This document shows, in pieces, positions 55,020-64,000 of a DNA stretch of 64,000 bases; the first letter of the stretch is position 1, and each line of letters begins with the position of its first letter. A program made the translations under genes and the position numbers. The stretch comes from CAVSWT01 sp963746735. GTDB taxonomy: Bacteria; Bacteroidota; Ignavibacteria; Ignavibacteriales; Ignavibacteriaceae. The stretch spans positions 186,001 to 250,000 of the forward strand of contig CAVVCO010000016.1 of the NCBI GenBank assembly GCA_963746735.1. Reading direction: 5' to 3'. Under the pieces are notes generated by a model. That model saw only the letters and a program-made list of their open reading frames with translations, searched no databases and was not told where the DNA came from.

Positions 55020-58000
55020 CTATTTTGGAAATAATTTTAGAGTTTCAATTGAATTATGATCTAATTCAATTTTAATTTTATTGTTGTTAGATTTCAACTT
55101 TTTATTTCCTTCTTCAATTAAATTTGTTCTTAGAACTTCACTAATATTTTTAAAACTATTTAATTCAACATTTGAGTCCTCACCCGAAATATCATATAAT
55201 CGAACAACAACCGAATTATCATCCTCTCCCTTTTTAATGGTTGATATAATTGCGTCGTTCTTATTTACGGAAAAGAAACTTTCTTCTTCAGGCAGTATCG
55301 CATTTTTATATTGATTAGGATTTACAACGACTTGCAAATCCTCATTTGCTTGTTTACCAAATTCAAAACCGTATTGCCAGCCCGGTTTATGTGAAGTGAA
55401 TGAAAAGCTGTAATAGTGATCGCCAGTCTGCAAATATTCGTTTCCCAACTCATGGCAACTTTTTCTTGATGCTAAAAGAATTGGCTGCAATATAGTTTGA
55501 TGAGAATTCGAATCAGTAGGATCAACAAAATCTGCAACCGCAACACACGAACTAAGAGTTACCCCGAATTTGTCATTGCTCGCTCCAATCCAATTTTCTA
55601 TACCCCGCGGATGAATTTCTTTGCAGACAGTAGTATATCTTTCACCAGCTGCACCTTCAATTTCATCTTTCCCAACTTCAGAAACTCCAAATGCAGTTTC
55701 GTAAGACACTTTCCCTTTTTTCATATTAATGGGCAGGGCTAATCGATATTCACGATAAAGAACGCCTTCCCAATTCAATAATGAAGTTTTAAAATCAATT
55801 CGTTTTAGTTTTTTATAAAGAATTACTTTCTGTTCAATAACTGCATTTCTTATTTTCTGCCTGAATTTAAATGAACTGTAAACCGGACCATTTTCTAATA
55901 ATTCCCAATGAGTTTTATAATTGCCTGTTTTATCAAAACCTTCCATAGTCGGTTGTTGTATATCAGCGAATTCTCCTGCACCGTTTCCTTCGGATTTCAT
56001 TGTAAAAACTTCGCCGCCTAAAAATTTTGTTACATCAAGCAATTCGGTTTTAAGTTCTTTGTCATAAATGCTTTTAATTCCTCCATCAGTTAATTCTACT
56101 TTGTAGAAATCACTCTCATAAGGCGATAAATTATTCATACCCTTTGTTTCACTCTTTGATTTCAAATAAAATGTTTTATATCCAATTGATGGAATATCTT
56201 CGGCAATAAAATTTACAACTGCTGATTTAATACTTCCATCATCGTACCTTAATAAACCGGATAGTTGAATCTCGATATTGTCTCCATTGTCGTCAATGAG
56301 GTCGAGAGATTTTGTTTTACCTTTTTCAAATTTAATATCAAATTTTACAGGATCAGAGCGTACCCAATTCAGACTATTAAAGACTACAATTGGAATACCT
56401 TTTTTATCATCAGTCTTAATTTTTGAAGACAGTGAATTGATAGCATTCTCTGTTAATTGAGCCGCTTCGGTTTTTGCAAAAGTAAATTTGCTTAAAAATA
56501 GGTCATCGGTAGTTTGTCCTTCTTTTCCTCCCCAGCCATGATCAGGATAAATTTTTGATTCCCATGCTTCTGTTAATCTTTTTGAGGGATAATTAGCAAA
56601 ACTATTTTCTGTCATAGCATCTATAGTTGAAAACTTTTCAGCCATGGTAAGTAAAATATCTGCTTTTCTGCTTGCCTTCAATGCTTCATAATGTGAAGGG
56701 CCGTGAATATATAACCAAACATCAGGCCGTTCACCTTTAATTTTGGGGATGTTAGAAGCAGCGCTCACAAATTTATCTAAAAATTCTGACGCTGTTTGAA
56801 TTTTAAATTTCGGCAATTGAATTGGAATTTTGTTGCCACCTTTAACTTCAAGCTCATCAATACTCTCCCAATTATTTATAACATTACTATAATCAACTGC
56901 TGGACTCATATCCCAATCCGACAATACAGGAATAACATTGTTAACAGAGTTATTAGAAAAATACTTTTGATAATCAAGTGACGATTCGGCTAAATAGCTG
57001 GCAGCATCAAAAACATTTTTATGAAGTGGTGTAAATGCCTCTGAATAATGTCCTGGTGAAAAAGTTGTAACATAAGACCCATTAGGACTGTACCAATTAT
57101 AAATTCCTTTTTGAAATCTGCTGATTACCATATAATCAACGCCGGATTTTTTCAGAATTTGAGGCATCTGCAGTAGCTTGCCAGGAACATCAACGTTCCA
57201 ATAAACTCTTGCATCATAATTGAATTCTTTCTTTAACCATTTTTTGCCAACATAAAATTGCCGTACAAGTGCTTCGCCGGAGTACATTTCCTCGTATGGC
57301 TGAACAAAACTTGCTCCGCAAGAAATTTTTCCTTCATGTAAAAGTTTTGCAACTTCATCTTTCTTGTCAGGATGCCTGCTAATAAATTCTTTTAACATCA
57401 GAGCGTCTTCAACATCAAAGCGGTAGGTTGGGTCGGAATTAGAAGCCTTTTCGAAAAGGGGAGTGAGCAGCATCGTATCTCTTTCAATGACACATTTTTC
57501 GGGACTATCCATCCATGCAATATCTTGATGGCTTGAATTCATTAAATACAAATTGCCTTTACTAAGATTCGACTGGGATAATTTTAAAATGTTATCAACT
57601 GTATGAGGCTTATAAATTCGTTTACAATAAATTTTAGTTACATTGTTTTCTTTTTTTAATTCATTAATCAATAAAGATTTTTGCAGAAGTTTTTGCTTTT
57701 TTATTTCTTGATTTAATGATAGCAATGAGATCAGTTCTGAATTATCATCTCTCACAACAAAAGGCAAATTGCGAATGTCTCTGCTAGATATTTTTAATTG
57801 TCCTATTGCATTTTCATTATTCGATTTTAGCTGAACAATAAATTCATCAGAACCAATTTGAGCTTTAAGTGTTTTACCGGCATTAACTATTGGAGTTGTA
57901 AAATTTAGAAAAGAATCATTGCCAACGTACTTTAATTCAACGTTCAGCCAGGTTTCATATTTAACTAATTCTTGAAGATATGATACTGCATCATTTGCTT

Positions 58001-58565
58001 TAAAAACTATTATCCATGTATTACTTCCGGCGGCTTCTCCAACAATTTTAATTTTAACCGGTTCGCCTTTTTTTACCCAACTTGCAGGAGTGAAAAGTGA
58101 CATATATCCATGTGCATCACCGAATTGGTCCAAATCAATTGTTGTAAACTCTAGAATTCCGCCATCAGGATTTTCAAATTTTTTATCATCTTCTTTACCA
58201 CTTACGAATTCGAATCTTTTAACATCATTTATAAATACATCAAAATTATGATGCTCATTTGTTTTCTGAACAGCTGCAAGCCAGGTAAACCAAAAGCCAT
58301 TTCCCTCCATGCTTTCTGGAATTTTTTGTGTCAACCATTCAATAGGCATATCACCATTTTTACACCTGGTTAACAAACCTTCAGTTACATCCATTCTTAA
58401 ACTGTGATATGTGAATTCATTTTTACCAATATTTTTTGCAAAACCCTCTAAATAATTTTTTGATTTTAATGCATAATTATATTGTTTCATAAGTGTCTCA
58501 TTTCCGGCAGCATTAAGAGAAACAAAACTCAAAAAAAATATTATCAATGACAGAAAAATTCTCAT
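55020..58565 (-). CDS. GH38 alpha-mannosidase with long N-terminal extension
   Basis: 1181 residues; signal peptide MRIFLSLIIFFLSFVSLNAA. The catalytic domain begins near residue 335: the zinc ligands lie in MNSSHQDIAWMD (His346, Asp348) and the nucleophile in YWNVDVPGKLLQMPQI (Asp459). The long all-beta C-terminal region of GH38 follows (about 720-1181). Residues 25-330 form an extra beta-rich region not part of the family core, possibly a glycan-binding module. GH38 enzymes remove alpha-linked mannose from N-glycans. The stop of the GH29 gene is 18 bases upstream, so the two are co-transcribed. Confidence 0.93.
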   Translation of the reverse strand: MRIFLSLIIFFLSFVSLNAAGNETLMKQYNYALKSKNYLEGFAKNIGKNEFTYHSLRMDVTEGLLTRCKNGDMPIEWLTQKIPESMEGNGFWFTWLAAVQKTNEHHNFDVFINDVKRFEFVSGKEDDKKFENPDGGILEFTTIDLDQFGDAHGYMSLFTPASWVKKGEPVKIKIVGEAAGSNTWIIVFKANDAVSYLQELVKYETWLNVELKYVGNDSFLNFTTPIVNAGKTLKAQIGSDEFIVQLKSNNENAIGQLKISSRDIRNLPFVVRDDNSELISLLSLNQEIKKQKLLQKSLLINELKKENNVTKIYCKRIYKPHTVDNILKLSQSNLSKGNLYLMNSSHQDIAWMDSPEKCVIERDTMLLTPLFEKASNSDPTYRFDVEDALMLKEFISRHPDKKDEVAKLLHEGKISCGASFVQPYEEMYSGEALVRQFYVGKKWLKKEFNYDARVYWNVDVPGKLLQMPQILKKSGVDYMVISRFQKGIYNWYSPNGSYVTTFSPGHYSEAFTPLHKNVFDAASYLAESSLDYQKYFSNNSVNNVIPVLSDWDMSPAVDYSNVINNWESIDELEVKGGNKIPIQLPKFKIQTASEFLDKFVSAASNIPKIKGERPDVWLYIHGPSHYEALKASRKADILLTMAEKFSTIDAMTENSFANYPSKRLTEAWESKIYPDHGWGGKEGQTTDDLFLSKFTFAKTEAAQLTENAINSLSSKIKTDDKKGIPIVVFNSLNWVRSDPVKFDIKFEKGKTKSLDLIDDNGDNIEIQLSGLLRYDDGSIKSAVVNFIAEDIPSIGYKTFYLKSKSETKGMNNLSPYESDFYKVELTDGGIKSIYDKELKTELLDVTKFLGGEVFTMKSEGNGAGEFADIQQPTMEGFDKTGNYKTHWELLENGPVYSSFKFRQKIRNAVIEQKVILYKKLKRIDFKTSLLNWEGVLYREYRLALPINMKKGKVSYETAFGVSEVGKDEIEGAAGERYTTVCKEIHPRGIENWIGASNDKFGVTLSSCVAVADFVDPTDSNSHQTILQPILLASRKSCHELGNEYLQTGDHYYSFSFTSHKPGWQYGFEFGKQANEDLQVVVNPNQYKNAILPEEESFFSVNKNDAIISTIKKGEDDNSVVVRLYDISGEDSNVELNSFKNISEVLRTNLIEEGNKKLKSNNNKIKIELDHNSIETLKLFPK

Positions 58566-58583
58566 CAGTATTCTCCGTTTGGA

Positions 58584-60407
58584 TTATTCAAATAAAAGTT
58601 CATCAACAAATAACCAGGCATAACCACCAGTTCCCTTATGCCATTTGGGGCAAACTCCAATATTTTCAGCAATTATTTTTATGTATCTAGTTTTCACATT
58701 CTTCAAGGGAATAATTACATCAACAATCTTTGCCGCATCATTTTTATCCTCAGCATTGATCTTTTGCTCGCCTTTTAAAGTGAAGTTAATGTTGTCGTTT
58801 GAAACATATACTTTAACCGATTTTGGAAGAAATATCCAAGCATATTGATACTGAAGGCATCCAATTCCAATTTTATTAATTTGTTTCTCTTCACCCAGAT
58901 CAATAGATGCTTCTAGATTAGATTTCTCAAATCCTAACCAATCTCCATCAGTATAACTTAATGAACCACGAACTTTATCAGTAAGAGTTTCCAAACCGTG
59001 GCCAGAATATTTTGGACTGAATGGGTATTTAATTTTTATTACAGCTCCACTAAGTCCAGCTAGTTGATTTTCGGGAATTTCTATTGGCTGAATTGAATTA
59101 ACATTTTTATCAAATATAATTTCAATTACTGTGTCATTTATATCAACTGGTTTTGATGGCAATTTAATTTCTGTTTTATCATCAACAGTTTCATAGGAAA
59201 GCTTTTGACCAGAATTTAAAATTGAAACTGACTTAATTTTATAATCTGGGAACTCCGGTAAAATAAGTTTTTCTTCAGGCCATTTTAAAAGATGGATGTA
59301 AATTTTGTTGTTTTTATAAGTTGATACCATCCAATTTGTTGGTTTGAAAGGGCCGCCTTTAGTTCCATAAATACTTTCCCCGTTTATTTTAAGCCAATCA
59401 CCAATTTCTCTAAGACGCACAATTTGTCTTTGCTCCATTCTACCATCAAACATTGGGGCAACATTTAATAGAAGATTTCCTCCGCCTCCAGCAGTCTGTG
59501 CGAGAGTCTGAATACATTCGTGAAGACTTTTCATTTTATCGTTTGGCGCCCAGGACCAATGAGTGCAAATTGTTATACAAGATTCCCACGGCTGATTAGG
59601 ATAAAAAGCCCCAATTTTTTGTTCCGGTGTTCCAAAGTCTCCGGCATATTTGGAGGATTCAGTCATGCCTTCATCATTGCGGCCTTTATCAACACGGTTG
59701 TTAATTATAATATCATCTTTTAAATCACGTGCATATTTATATAATTCCATTCCGTATTCATGAGTCCATGAATCTTCCCACCATCCATCAAACCATAAAA
59801 TATTTGTATCATACTTTTGAATAAGCTCTTTCACTTGATTTTTAACATACACAAAATATTTAGACATATCTGATTTGTTGATAGGTCTAGGGTCTCCGCC
59901 ATGCCTTGTGGTGTAATCAGGATGATGCCAGTCGGCTGTTGAATAATATGTTCCAAATAAAATTCCCTGGCGTTTGCATTCATCAGCTAATTCTTTTAAC
60001 AAATCTTTTTTATATGGTGATGACGCAATATCGTAATCAGTAAATTCTGATGGCCACATGCAAAATCCATCGTGGTGTTTCGTTATAATTACAAGATATT
60101 TCATCCCAGCATTTTTAATAGCGGTAACCCATTCTTTTGCATTAAAGAGAACAGGGTTAAATTCTTTAAACAAATTGTCATATTCAGCTATTGGAACCTC
60201 TGTTCCGCGTGACCAGCCAATTTCGGTTCCGCGCAGAGTAACTGGGCCCCAATGAATGAACATTCCGAATTTCATATTCTCCCATTCTTGTAAAACTTTT
60301 TGATTTGTTTTTAAAGTTGGAGAAAGTTCACCGCCGCCGGTGGCTTGAGGAAAAATAAAGACGGGAATCAAAAATAAAATCAGGATAGTAAATATTATTT
60401 TTCTCAA
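58584..60407 (-). CDS. GH29 alpha-L-fucosidase
   Basis: 607 residues with signal peptide MRKIIFTILILFLIPVFIFP. The catalytic barrel shows FGMFIHWGPVTLRG, ITKHHDGFCMWPSEFTDYDI and the nucleophile Asp207 in NILWFDGWWEDSW, all GH29 hallmarks. A beta-sandwich follows, and a C-terminal discoidin-like domain (about 465-607) ends in ENIGVCPKWH and AWLFVDELLFE, shared with the 902-residue neighbour. It removes alpha-linked fucose, which occurs on the N-glycan core and antennae. Whether it prefers alpha-1,3 or alpha-1,6 linkages cannot be seen from sequence. Confidence 0.95.
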   Translation of the reverse strand: MRKIIFTILILFLIPVFIFPQATGGGELSPTLKTNQKVLQEWENMKFGMFIHWGPVTLRGTEIGWSRGTEVPIAEYDNLFKEFNPVLFNAKEWVTAIKNAGMKYLVIITKHHDGFCMWPSEFTDYDIASSPYKKDLLKELADECKRQGILFGTYYSTADWHHPDYTTRHGGDPRPINKSDMSKYFVYVKNQVKELIQKYDTNILWFDGWWEDSWTHEYGMELYKYARDLKDDIIINNRVDKGRNDEGMTESSKYAGDFGTPEQKIGAFYPNQPWESCITICTHWSWAPNDKMKSLHECIQTLAQTAGGGGNLLLNVAPMFDGRMEQRQIVRLREIGDWLKINGESIYGTKGGPFKPTNWMVSTYKNNKIYIHLLKWPEEKLILPEFPDYKIKSVSILNSGQKLSYETVDDKTEIKLPSKPVDINDTVIEIIFDKNVNSIQPIEIPENQLAGLSGAVIKIKYPFSPKYSGHGLETLTDKVRGSLSYTDGDWLGFEKSNLEASIDLGEEKQINKIGIGCLQYQYAWIFLPKSVKVYVSNDNINFTLKGEQKINAEDKNDAAKIVDVIIPLKNVKTRYIKIIAENIGVCPKWHKGTGGYAWLFVDELLFE

Positions 60408-60459
60408 ATTATTCTCTGCAATTATTTAATCAAAATGTTTGTAACTAATTTTTGTAATC

Positions 60460-62163
60460 TTAGTTTTTAAATTGCCCAATTAAAACGCCTGAAACATTCC
60501 ATGCGCTGAAACTACCGCCTTCTTTTTCACCAATTGGAATTGCAATTTTAAATGTATGTTTACCCGGACTAAGATTATCAAGTATTATATCTTCAGGAAT
60601 GGTAACAGTACCTGGGCACCAATTTGATCGGCTTAAATCGGAAGAAGATAATCCATTTCTAAAATTTCCTGATGCAGGATTTGACAATCTATAGGTTCCG
60701 CAATCATCTCTCCAGGGGATGAAACTATAAACCAGATTATCATCCATAAAAATTTTGTTTAGCTTCTGATTAAATTCATCTCCATTCCCCCAGCCTCCAT
60801 GCCCGGTGCTTGTAAATTTTAGTTTTAAGCTTTTCAATCCTTCTGGGATATTTACTATGACTCTTAAGGAATCGTTATGAAACATTGTCCCGTAATTTTG
60901 CCCAGACATTTCCATAATATTCACAGTATTAAAAATTGGCTTAATCCAATATTTGTCTTGAGTATCACTATGTTCAAATGATGGATATATTTTTAAATTT
61001 ACATTTACCATGTGTCCGCCCTTATCATAGTTTCCAATAAAGATTCCAATCCAGACTTCCTTGCCTTCCTTAGGCAATAAGTCTGTAATTTCTCTTCTGT
61101 AGATAACAGAATCTGCCCAATTGTATCCCTCAATTTTTGTATAGCTATTGAATTTTCTAACTCCGAACGGAGTAAAAAATCGCATTAGTTCAAGCGGCGG
61201 CTCATAATTTTGTGTTGCAACAACACCTTGATATTTTTCACCATTTCTATCAATATATTCCGGAATTTTTTCAAGACCATTTTTAAATGCATCCATAAAT
61301 GAAATCTCATTATCAGTCGGGATTAAAAATAAACTTCCAACCCTGTCATACGCATCTCCATTTGACCATTGAGATACTTCAGCGAAAACAATACTTCCAT
61401 TTTCAATATTCGGTAATTTAATTTTTTTTAATAATACAGTTCCTTTGGAATATCGGTAGGTAACATTTGGAATATCTCCGCTTGGATTAGAAATGGTATC
61501 CCCAAAATTTATTTTTTGATGTTCAAATACTTTTATGGTTTGATAACGGCTGTCAATTAATTTTCTTAAATAAGTTTTATCATCGACTTCTTGAGCATCT
61601 TGAAAGTTATAATTTTTTTCATCATCTGTTAACTTTTTTATATCGATATTTTTTGCGAAGATTTCGTAATCATTATTCCTAACAGTTTTCAAAACCAAAC
61701 CCAAACCTGGCGCAACCGAAATACTTGGTGTTCCTTTAATTTTTAATTCATTTGTAAACCAGACATTTATAGTATTTGATTTTATTTTGAAGACTGCTTT
61801 TGTGCACTTATATCCAAGTATGTCCTCGGTTTCATTAGTAATTGTTCCTTGCTCATAATCAGAAAATGGTTTTTTGTAAATGTATTTTTCTTTTTCATTA
61901 ACATTCAATAATTGAATTGTTTCCTTTTTCTTTAGATCTAAAAATTGCTGTTCTTTCTCGTTCGATGTTCTTCCAACCATTTTGTAGCTGATTAAACCGT
62001 CATTGTAAAACATCAAAAGCGAAGTGTTGTCTTCAATTTTACCATTATTCTTGAAACCGTATTCAACAACTCCCTGGTCAATATTATTTTGTCCAATTAA
62101 ATTTACAGACAATAAACAAATCGTTAATAAACATTTTGATACGAACGAGGAAATTAAATTCAT
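60460..62163 (-). CDS. Peptide-N-glycosidase F-like protein with N-terminal GLPGLI-type domain
   Basis: 567 residues from ATG 62163, which has GGAGAGAG just upstream and opens the signal peptide MNLISSFVSKCLLTICLLSV. The N-terminal about 200 residues resemble the GLPGLI family of exported proteins (GQNNIDQGVVEYGF, DILGYKCTKAVFKI, VAPGLGLVLKTVRN). The rest is PNGase F: the N-terminal sandwich has NGDAYDRVGSLFLI (Asp273, matching the catalytic Asp of the Elizabethkingia enzyme) and the C-terminal sandwich has STGHGGWGNGDEFNQK (Glu463) and SNWCPG. It would cut the Asn-GlcNAc bond of N-glycoproteins. It is the first gene of the operon. Confidence 0.9.
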   Translation of the reverse strand: MNLISSFVSKCLLTICLLSVNLIGQNNIDQGVVEYGFKNNGKIEDNTSLLMFYNDGLISYKMVGRTSNEKEQQFLDLKKKETIQLLNVNEKEKYIYKKPFSDYEQGTITNETEDILGYKCTKAVFKIKSNTINVWFTNELKIKGTPSISVAPGLGLVLKTVRNNDYEIFAKNIDIKKLTDDEKNYNFQDAQEVDDKTYLRKLIDSRYQTIKVFEHQKINFGDTISNPSGDIPNVTYRYSKGTVLLKKIKLPNIENGSIVFAEVSQWSNGDAYDRVGSLFLIPTDNEISFMDAFKNGLEKIPEYIDRNGEKYQGVVATQNYEPPLELMRFFTPFGVRKFNSYTKIEGYNWADSVIYRREITDLLPKEGKEVWIGIFIGNYDKGGHMVNVNLKIYPSFEHSDTQDKYWIKPIFNTVNIMEMSGQNYGTMFHNDSLRVIVNIPEGLKSLKLKFTSTGHGGWGNGDEFNQKLNKIFMDDNLVYSFIPWRDDCGTYRLSNPASGNFRNGLSSSDLSRSNWCPGTVTIPEDIILDNLSPGKHTFKIAIPIGEKEGGSFSAWNVSGVLIGQFKN

Positions 62164-62545
62164 TATTCTCTCTCCAATAAAAAATAATCTTAATGAAATC
62201 CATTTAAATATAAACAATCTTTTTGAACATCTTAATTGACTTCAAAATAATATTTTTCATACTCTATAAAGTTATAAGGGATCGGCCTTCCAATCACAAT
62301 TTGTTTTTTCTATGCCTGCATTTTATTTAAGGATTATATTTTGTGAAATAAATACCAACTTAGTATTAGGGGAAGGTTACGACTTACTGATTGAACAAAC
62401 TTGAGATGTGTTTGATTGCATTTATTTAATTAATTGATTACTATTAAGTCCTCATATTTTAATGACTGGAATAGTTCTTATTTCAGATCTTTGTCAACCC
62501 CGCCGTCCAGGCGGGGTTCAAATAACAAAATCCCTAAACTTAAAA
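62164..62545. other. Intergenic region between glycan operon and PD40/barrel gene
   Basis: 382 bases without a gene. It should hold the promoter of the PNGase F operon; several TATATT-like boxes exist, but none had a convincing -35 partner. A GC-rich hairpin at 62496-62518 is the only clear structure and is listed separately. Confidence 0.6.
62496..62518. repeat. GC-rich hairpin in an AT-rich background
   Basis: A perfect 9-bp stem AACCCCGCC / GGCGGGGTT with loop GTCCA, only 27 bases after the stop of the partial gene at 62546. The composition differs sharply from the AT-rich surroundings. It could terminate that gene, but lacks a T-run; a dispersed palindromic repeat of the genome is an alternative. 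Confidence 0.7.
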
Positions 62546-64000
62546 TTAAAATCCTTGTATCAAATTAAATTCCCACATCCATTTATCTCCCTGCCTTTGT
62601 ATTGGATGAATATAATCTACTTCGCCAACTGCATATCCAAATAAATTTATTCTTATTGTTGCGCCATAACTGCTTATAAGTTTTCTACCGCCTCCTACGC
62701 CGAATAATGAAACTTTATCATGATTATACCAAGCTACACCAGTATCATAAAATAGCCCTGTTTCAATTGGGAAGAAGCCGTAATATCCAGAACCAATTCC
62801 AAGTAAACCAAAAAATGGGAAACGTATCTCAAGATTTCCCACCAGCATTTTGCTTCCGTAAAGATTGTTATAAAGATTTGTGGTATGAGCCGAGTCGGTT
62901 AAGAATTCATTATAATCGAATGAGTTATCATCATATCCTCTTACAAATCCAGGATAGCCGATTGAAAGTGGATATATACGTCTATCTCCCGCATCTTTTC
63001 CGTATCTTCCATAATGAAAAATTCTAGCTGCAATTGTAAATGGCCTAATTGGCATAATATACTTGCGGTAATCAGCAAGGACATTAAACATAGTCAAAGA
63101 ACCAAATGTTGGAGTAACTTCGACTCTGAATCTTTGCCCAAGAACTGGTGAAGTAGCCCCGAAGATACTGTTATCAAATGCTAAGGCCGTGCTAACGGAA
63201 AAGAGATTTAAAGAAGGATTGTGCGGAAGATCTTGAGAATCATCCTGAATCAAACTTCCAGTATTTAAAGATATTGCTTGAGTAATAAGTTCATTTTGAT
63301 AACTAATATTTTCATATCCACTTGAAAATTCAAGACGCATAACTTGACTGAAAGGGTAAAATAGAGAGCCGGAAATATCCCTAATTATTTCCCTGTAAAT
63401 AATTTGCTGCTCGACATAAGAAGGTTCGCCATTAATATATTGATAACTTGCGCCATAGTTGCTGTAAATATATGGAATCTGGCTTATCGAACCTCCCCAA
63501 TTCCACCGACTAGCAGTATTCATATAACCTACCAACGCTGCAATATCTGTAAATTTGAATGAACGATAGGATTGAATTTGAAGAAACGTAGTAAGATTAT
63601 GATTGCCAAGCATGTCTGACCAGAATAACCCAACTCCGCCGCCAACATTTGTTCCATATCTATCCATTCCAATTCCGACTGAAGGCTGAACTACTCCGGT
63701 TAACGATAGTGAAGCATTATAACCTGAGATATTAAAATTATCTTTAGCAGGTAAATTCATATCCGGATTCTTAAGATTTGCTACTAACATGCTGTCAGTT
63801 CTTTGTTCGGGTGGAAGACTGCCCGGAAAAAGCTTTTGCAGTTTAGCGGTTTCTTTTGCAGGTTCTGTTTTTGTGCTGTCTAAAGAATATATATTATACT
63901 TACCGTATTCAAAAGCGCTGTATATTATTTTATTATTTTCAACACTAAGCGCGGGGCTCAATGAAGTAATACCACTGACTCCGGTATATAGATTTGTTAA
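62546..64000 (-). CDS. PD40 beta-propeller / surface-antigen barrel protein, 3' part (runs off right edge)
   Basis: The visible 484 codons continue past the window edge: the frame is open upstream and reads LTNLYTGVSGITSLSPALSV, the end of a WD40-like (PD40/TolB-type) propeller repeat. Further repeat sequence (KIIYSAFEYGKYNIYSLD) follows, then a linker and, from about 120 residues into the visible part, a Bam/Tam-like surface-antigen barrel with GYPGFVRGYDDNSF as the conserved RGY-type motif and a C-terminal strand WMWEFNLIQGF. Such proteins are outer-membrane, with a periplasmic propeller. Their transport role is unknown. Confidence 0.85.
   Translation of the reverse strand, partial: LTNLYTGVSGITSLSPALSVENNKIIYSAFEYGKYNIYSLDSTKTEPAKETAKLQKLFPGSLPPEQRTDSMLVANLKNPDMNLPAKDNFNISGYNASLSLTGVVQPSVGIGMDRYGTNVGGGVGLFWSDMLGNHNLTTFLQIQSYRSFKFTDIAALVGYMNTASRWNWGGSISQIPYIYSNYGASYQYINGEPSYVEQQIIYREIIRDISGSLFYPFSQVMRLEFSSGYENISYQNELITQAISLNTGSLIQDDSQDLPHNPSLNLFSVSTALAFDNSIFGATSPVLGQRFRVEVTPTFGSLTMFNVLADYRKYIMPIRPFTIAARIFHYGRYGKDAGDRRIYPLSIGYPGFVRGYDDNSFDYNEFLTDSAHTTNLYNNLYGSKMLVGNLEIRFPFFGLLGIGSGYYGFFPIETGLFYDTGVAWYNHDKVSLFGVGGGRKLISSYGATIRINLFGYAVGEVDYIHPIQRQGDKWMWEFNLIQGF

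Noticed and set aside
49373..62163. Canonical polysaccharide utilisation locus
   Set aside because: No SusC/SusD-like pair, hybrid two-component system or ECF sigma/anti-sigma pair is present near the glycosidases; the only TonB receptor (37217-39481) is 10 kb away and on the other strand.
1..64000. CRISPR arrays, tRNA or rRNA genes, insertion sequences, prophage genes
   Set aside because: No regularly spaced repeats, no cloverleaf-like sequence and no transposase, integrase or phage structural gene was recognised on either strand.

Overview
The window looks like a chromosomal segment of an Ignavibacteria-type bacterium (Ignavibacteriota, on the Bacteroidetes/Chlorobi branch). The evidence is very low GC, frequent TTG starts, a TTG-N19-TAnnTTTG promoter of Bacteroidetes type in front of the trp operon, and a secreted beta-propeller protein ending in the type IX secretion sorting domain (SQNYPNPFNPST) typical of this group. 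The assignment is inferred from these traits; no marker gene was compared.

Layout. (1) 1-7182, minus strand: a trp operon in the order trpL-trpE-trpG-trpD-trpC-trpF-aroF-trpB-trpA, with a promoter, a leader peptide holding three consecutive Trp codons and a terminator hairpin, i.e. a ribosome-mediated attenuator. A DAHP synthase is embedded, so entry into the shikimate pathway is co-transcribed with the Trp branch. (2) 7223-11523, minus: secreted beta-barrel-like proteins and two paralogous lipoproteins, one of them broken. (3) 11.7-15.3 kb, plus: panD, a small secreted protein, a LytR_C protein, rsfS, argS. (4) 15.3-19.8 kb, minus: a tightly overlapping surE-phzF-VWA-comF operon. (5) 20-31.7 kb, plus: housekeeping genes pgeF, an EamA transporter, folB, folK, a deoxynucleoside kinase, a GT9 glycosyltransferase, Ppx/GppA, lepA and lepB, then a T9SS-targeted LVIVD-repeat protein and an O-methyltransferase. 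(6) 32.4-41.5 kb: MarR, YigZ, uvrA, a TonB-dependent receptor, an aldo/keto reductase and a DUF1028 protein. (7) 41.6-48.9 kb, plus: a complete TetR-controlled tripartite efflux operon (membrane fusion lipoprotein, two ABC ATPases, TolC-like protein, two ABC-2 permeases) with a clear palindromic operator on its promoter. (8) 49.4-62.2 kb, minus: a carbohydrate-active operon of PNGase F, GH29 alpha-L-fucosidase, GH38 alpha-mannosidase, GH3 beta-glycosidase and a large protein with no recognised glycosidase family, plus the relic of a further gene. Together these would release and dismantle protein N-glycans. There is no SusC/SusD pair next to them. (9) 62.5 kb to the right edge: a partial PD40 propeller plus surface-antigen barrel protein.

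Quality note. Between 5 and 22 kb at least ten genes are broken by single-base frame changes, including argS and surE with three each. Conserved, intact-looking protein sequence continues in another frame each time, and argS is an essential gene, so base-level sequence errors are more likely than real decay for most of them. From 22.6 kb on only one such break was found (an ABC ATPase near 43,428). Frameshifted genes are given as single features over their full span.
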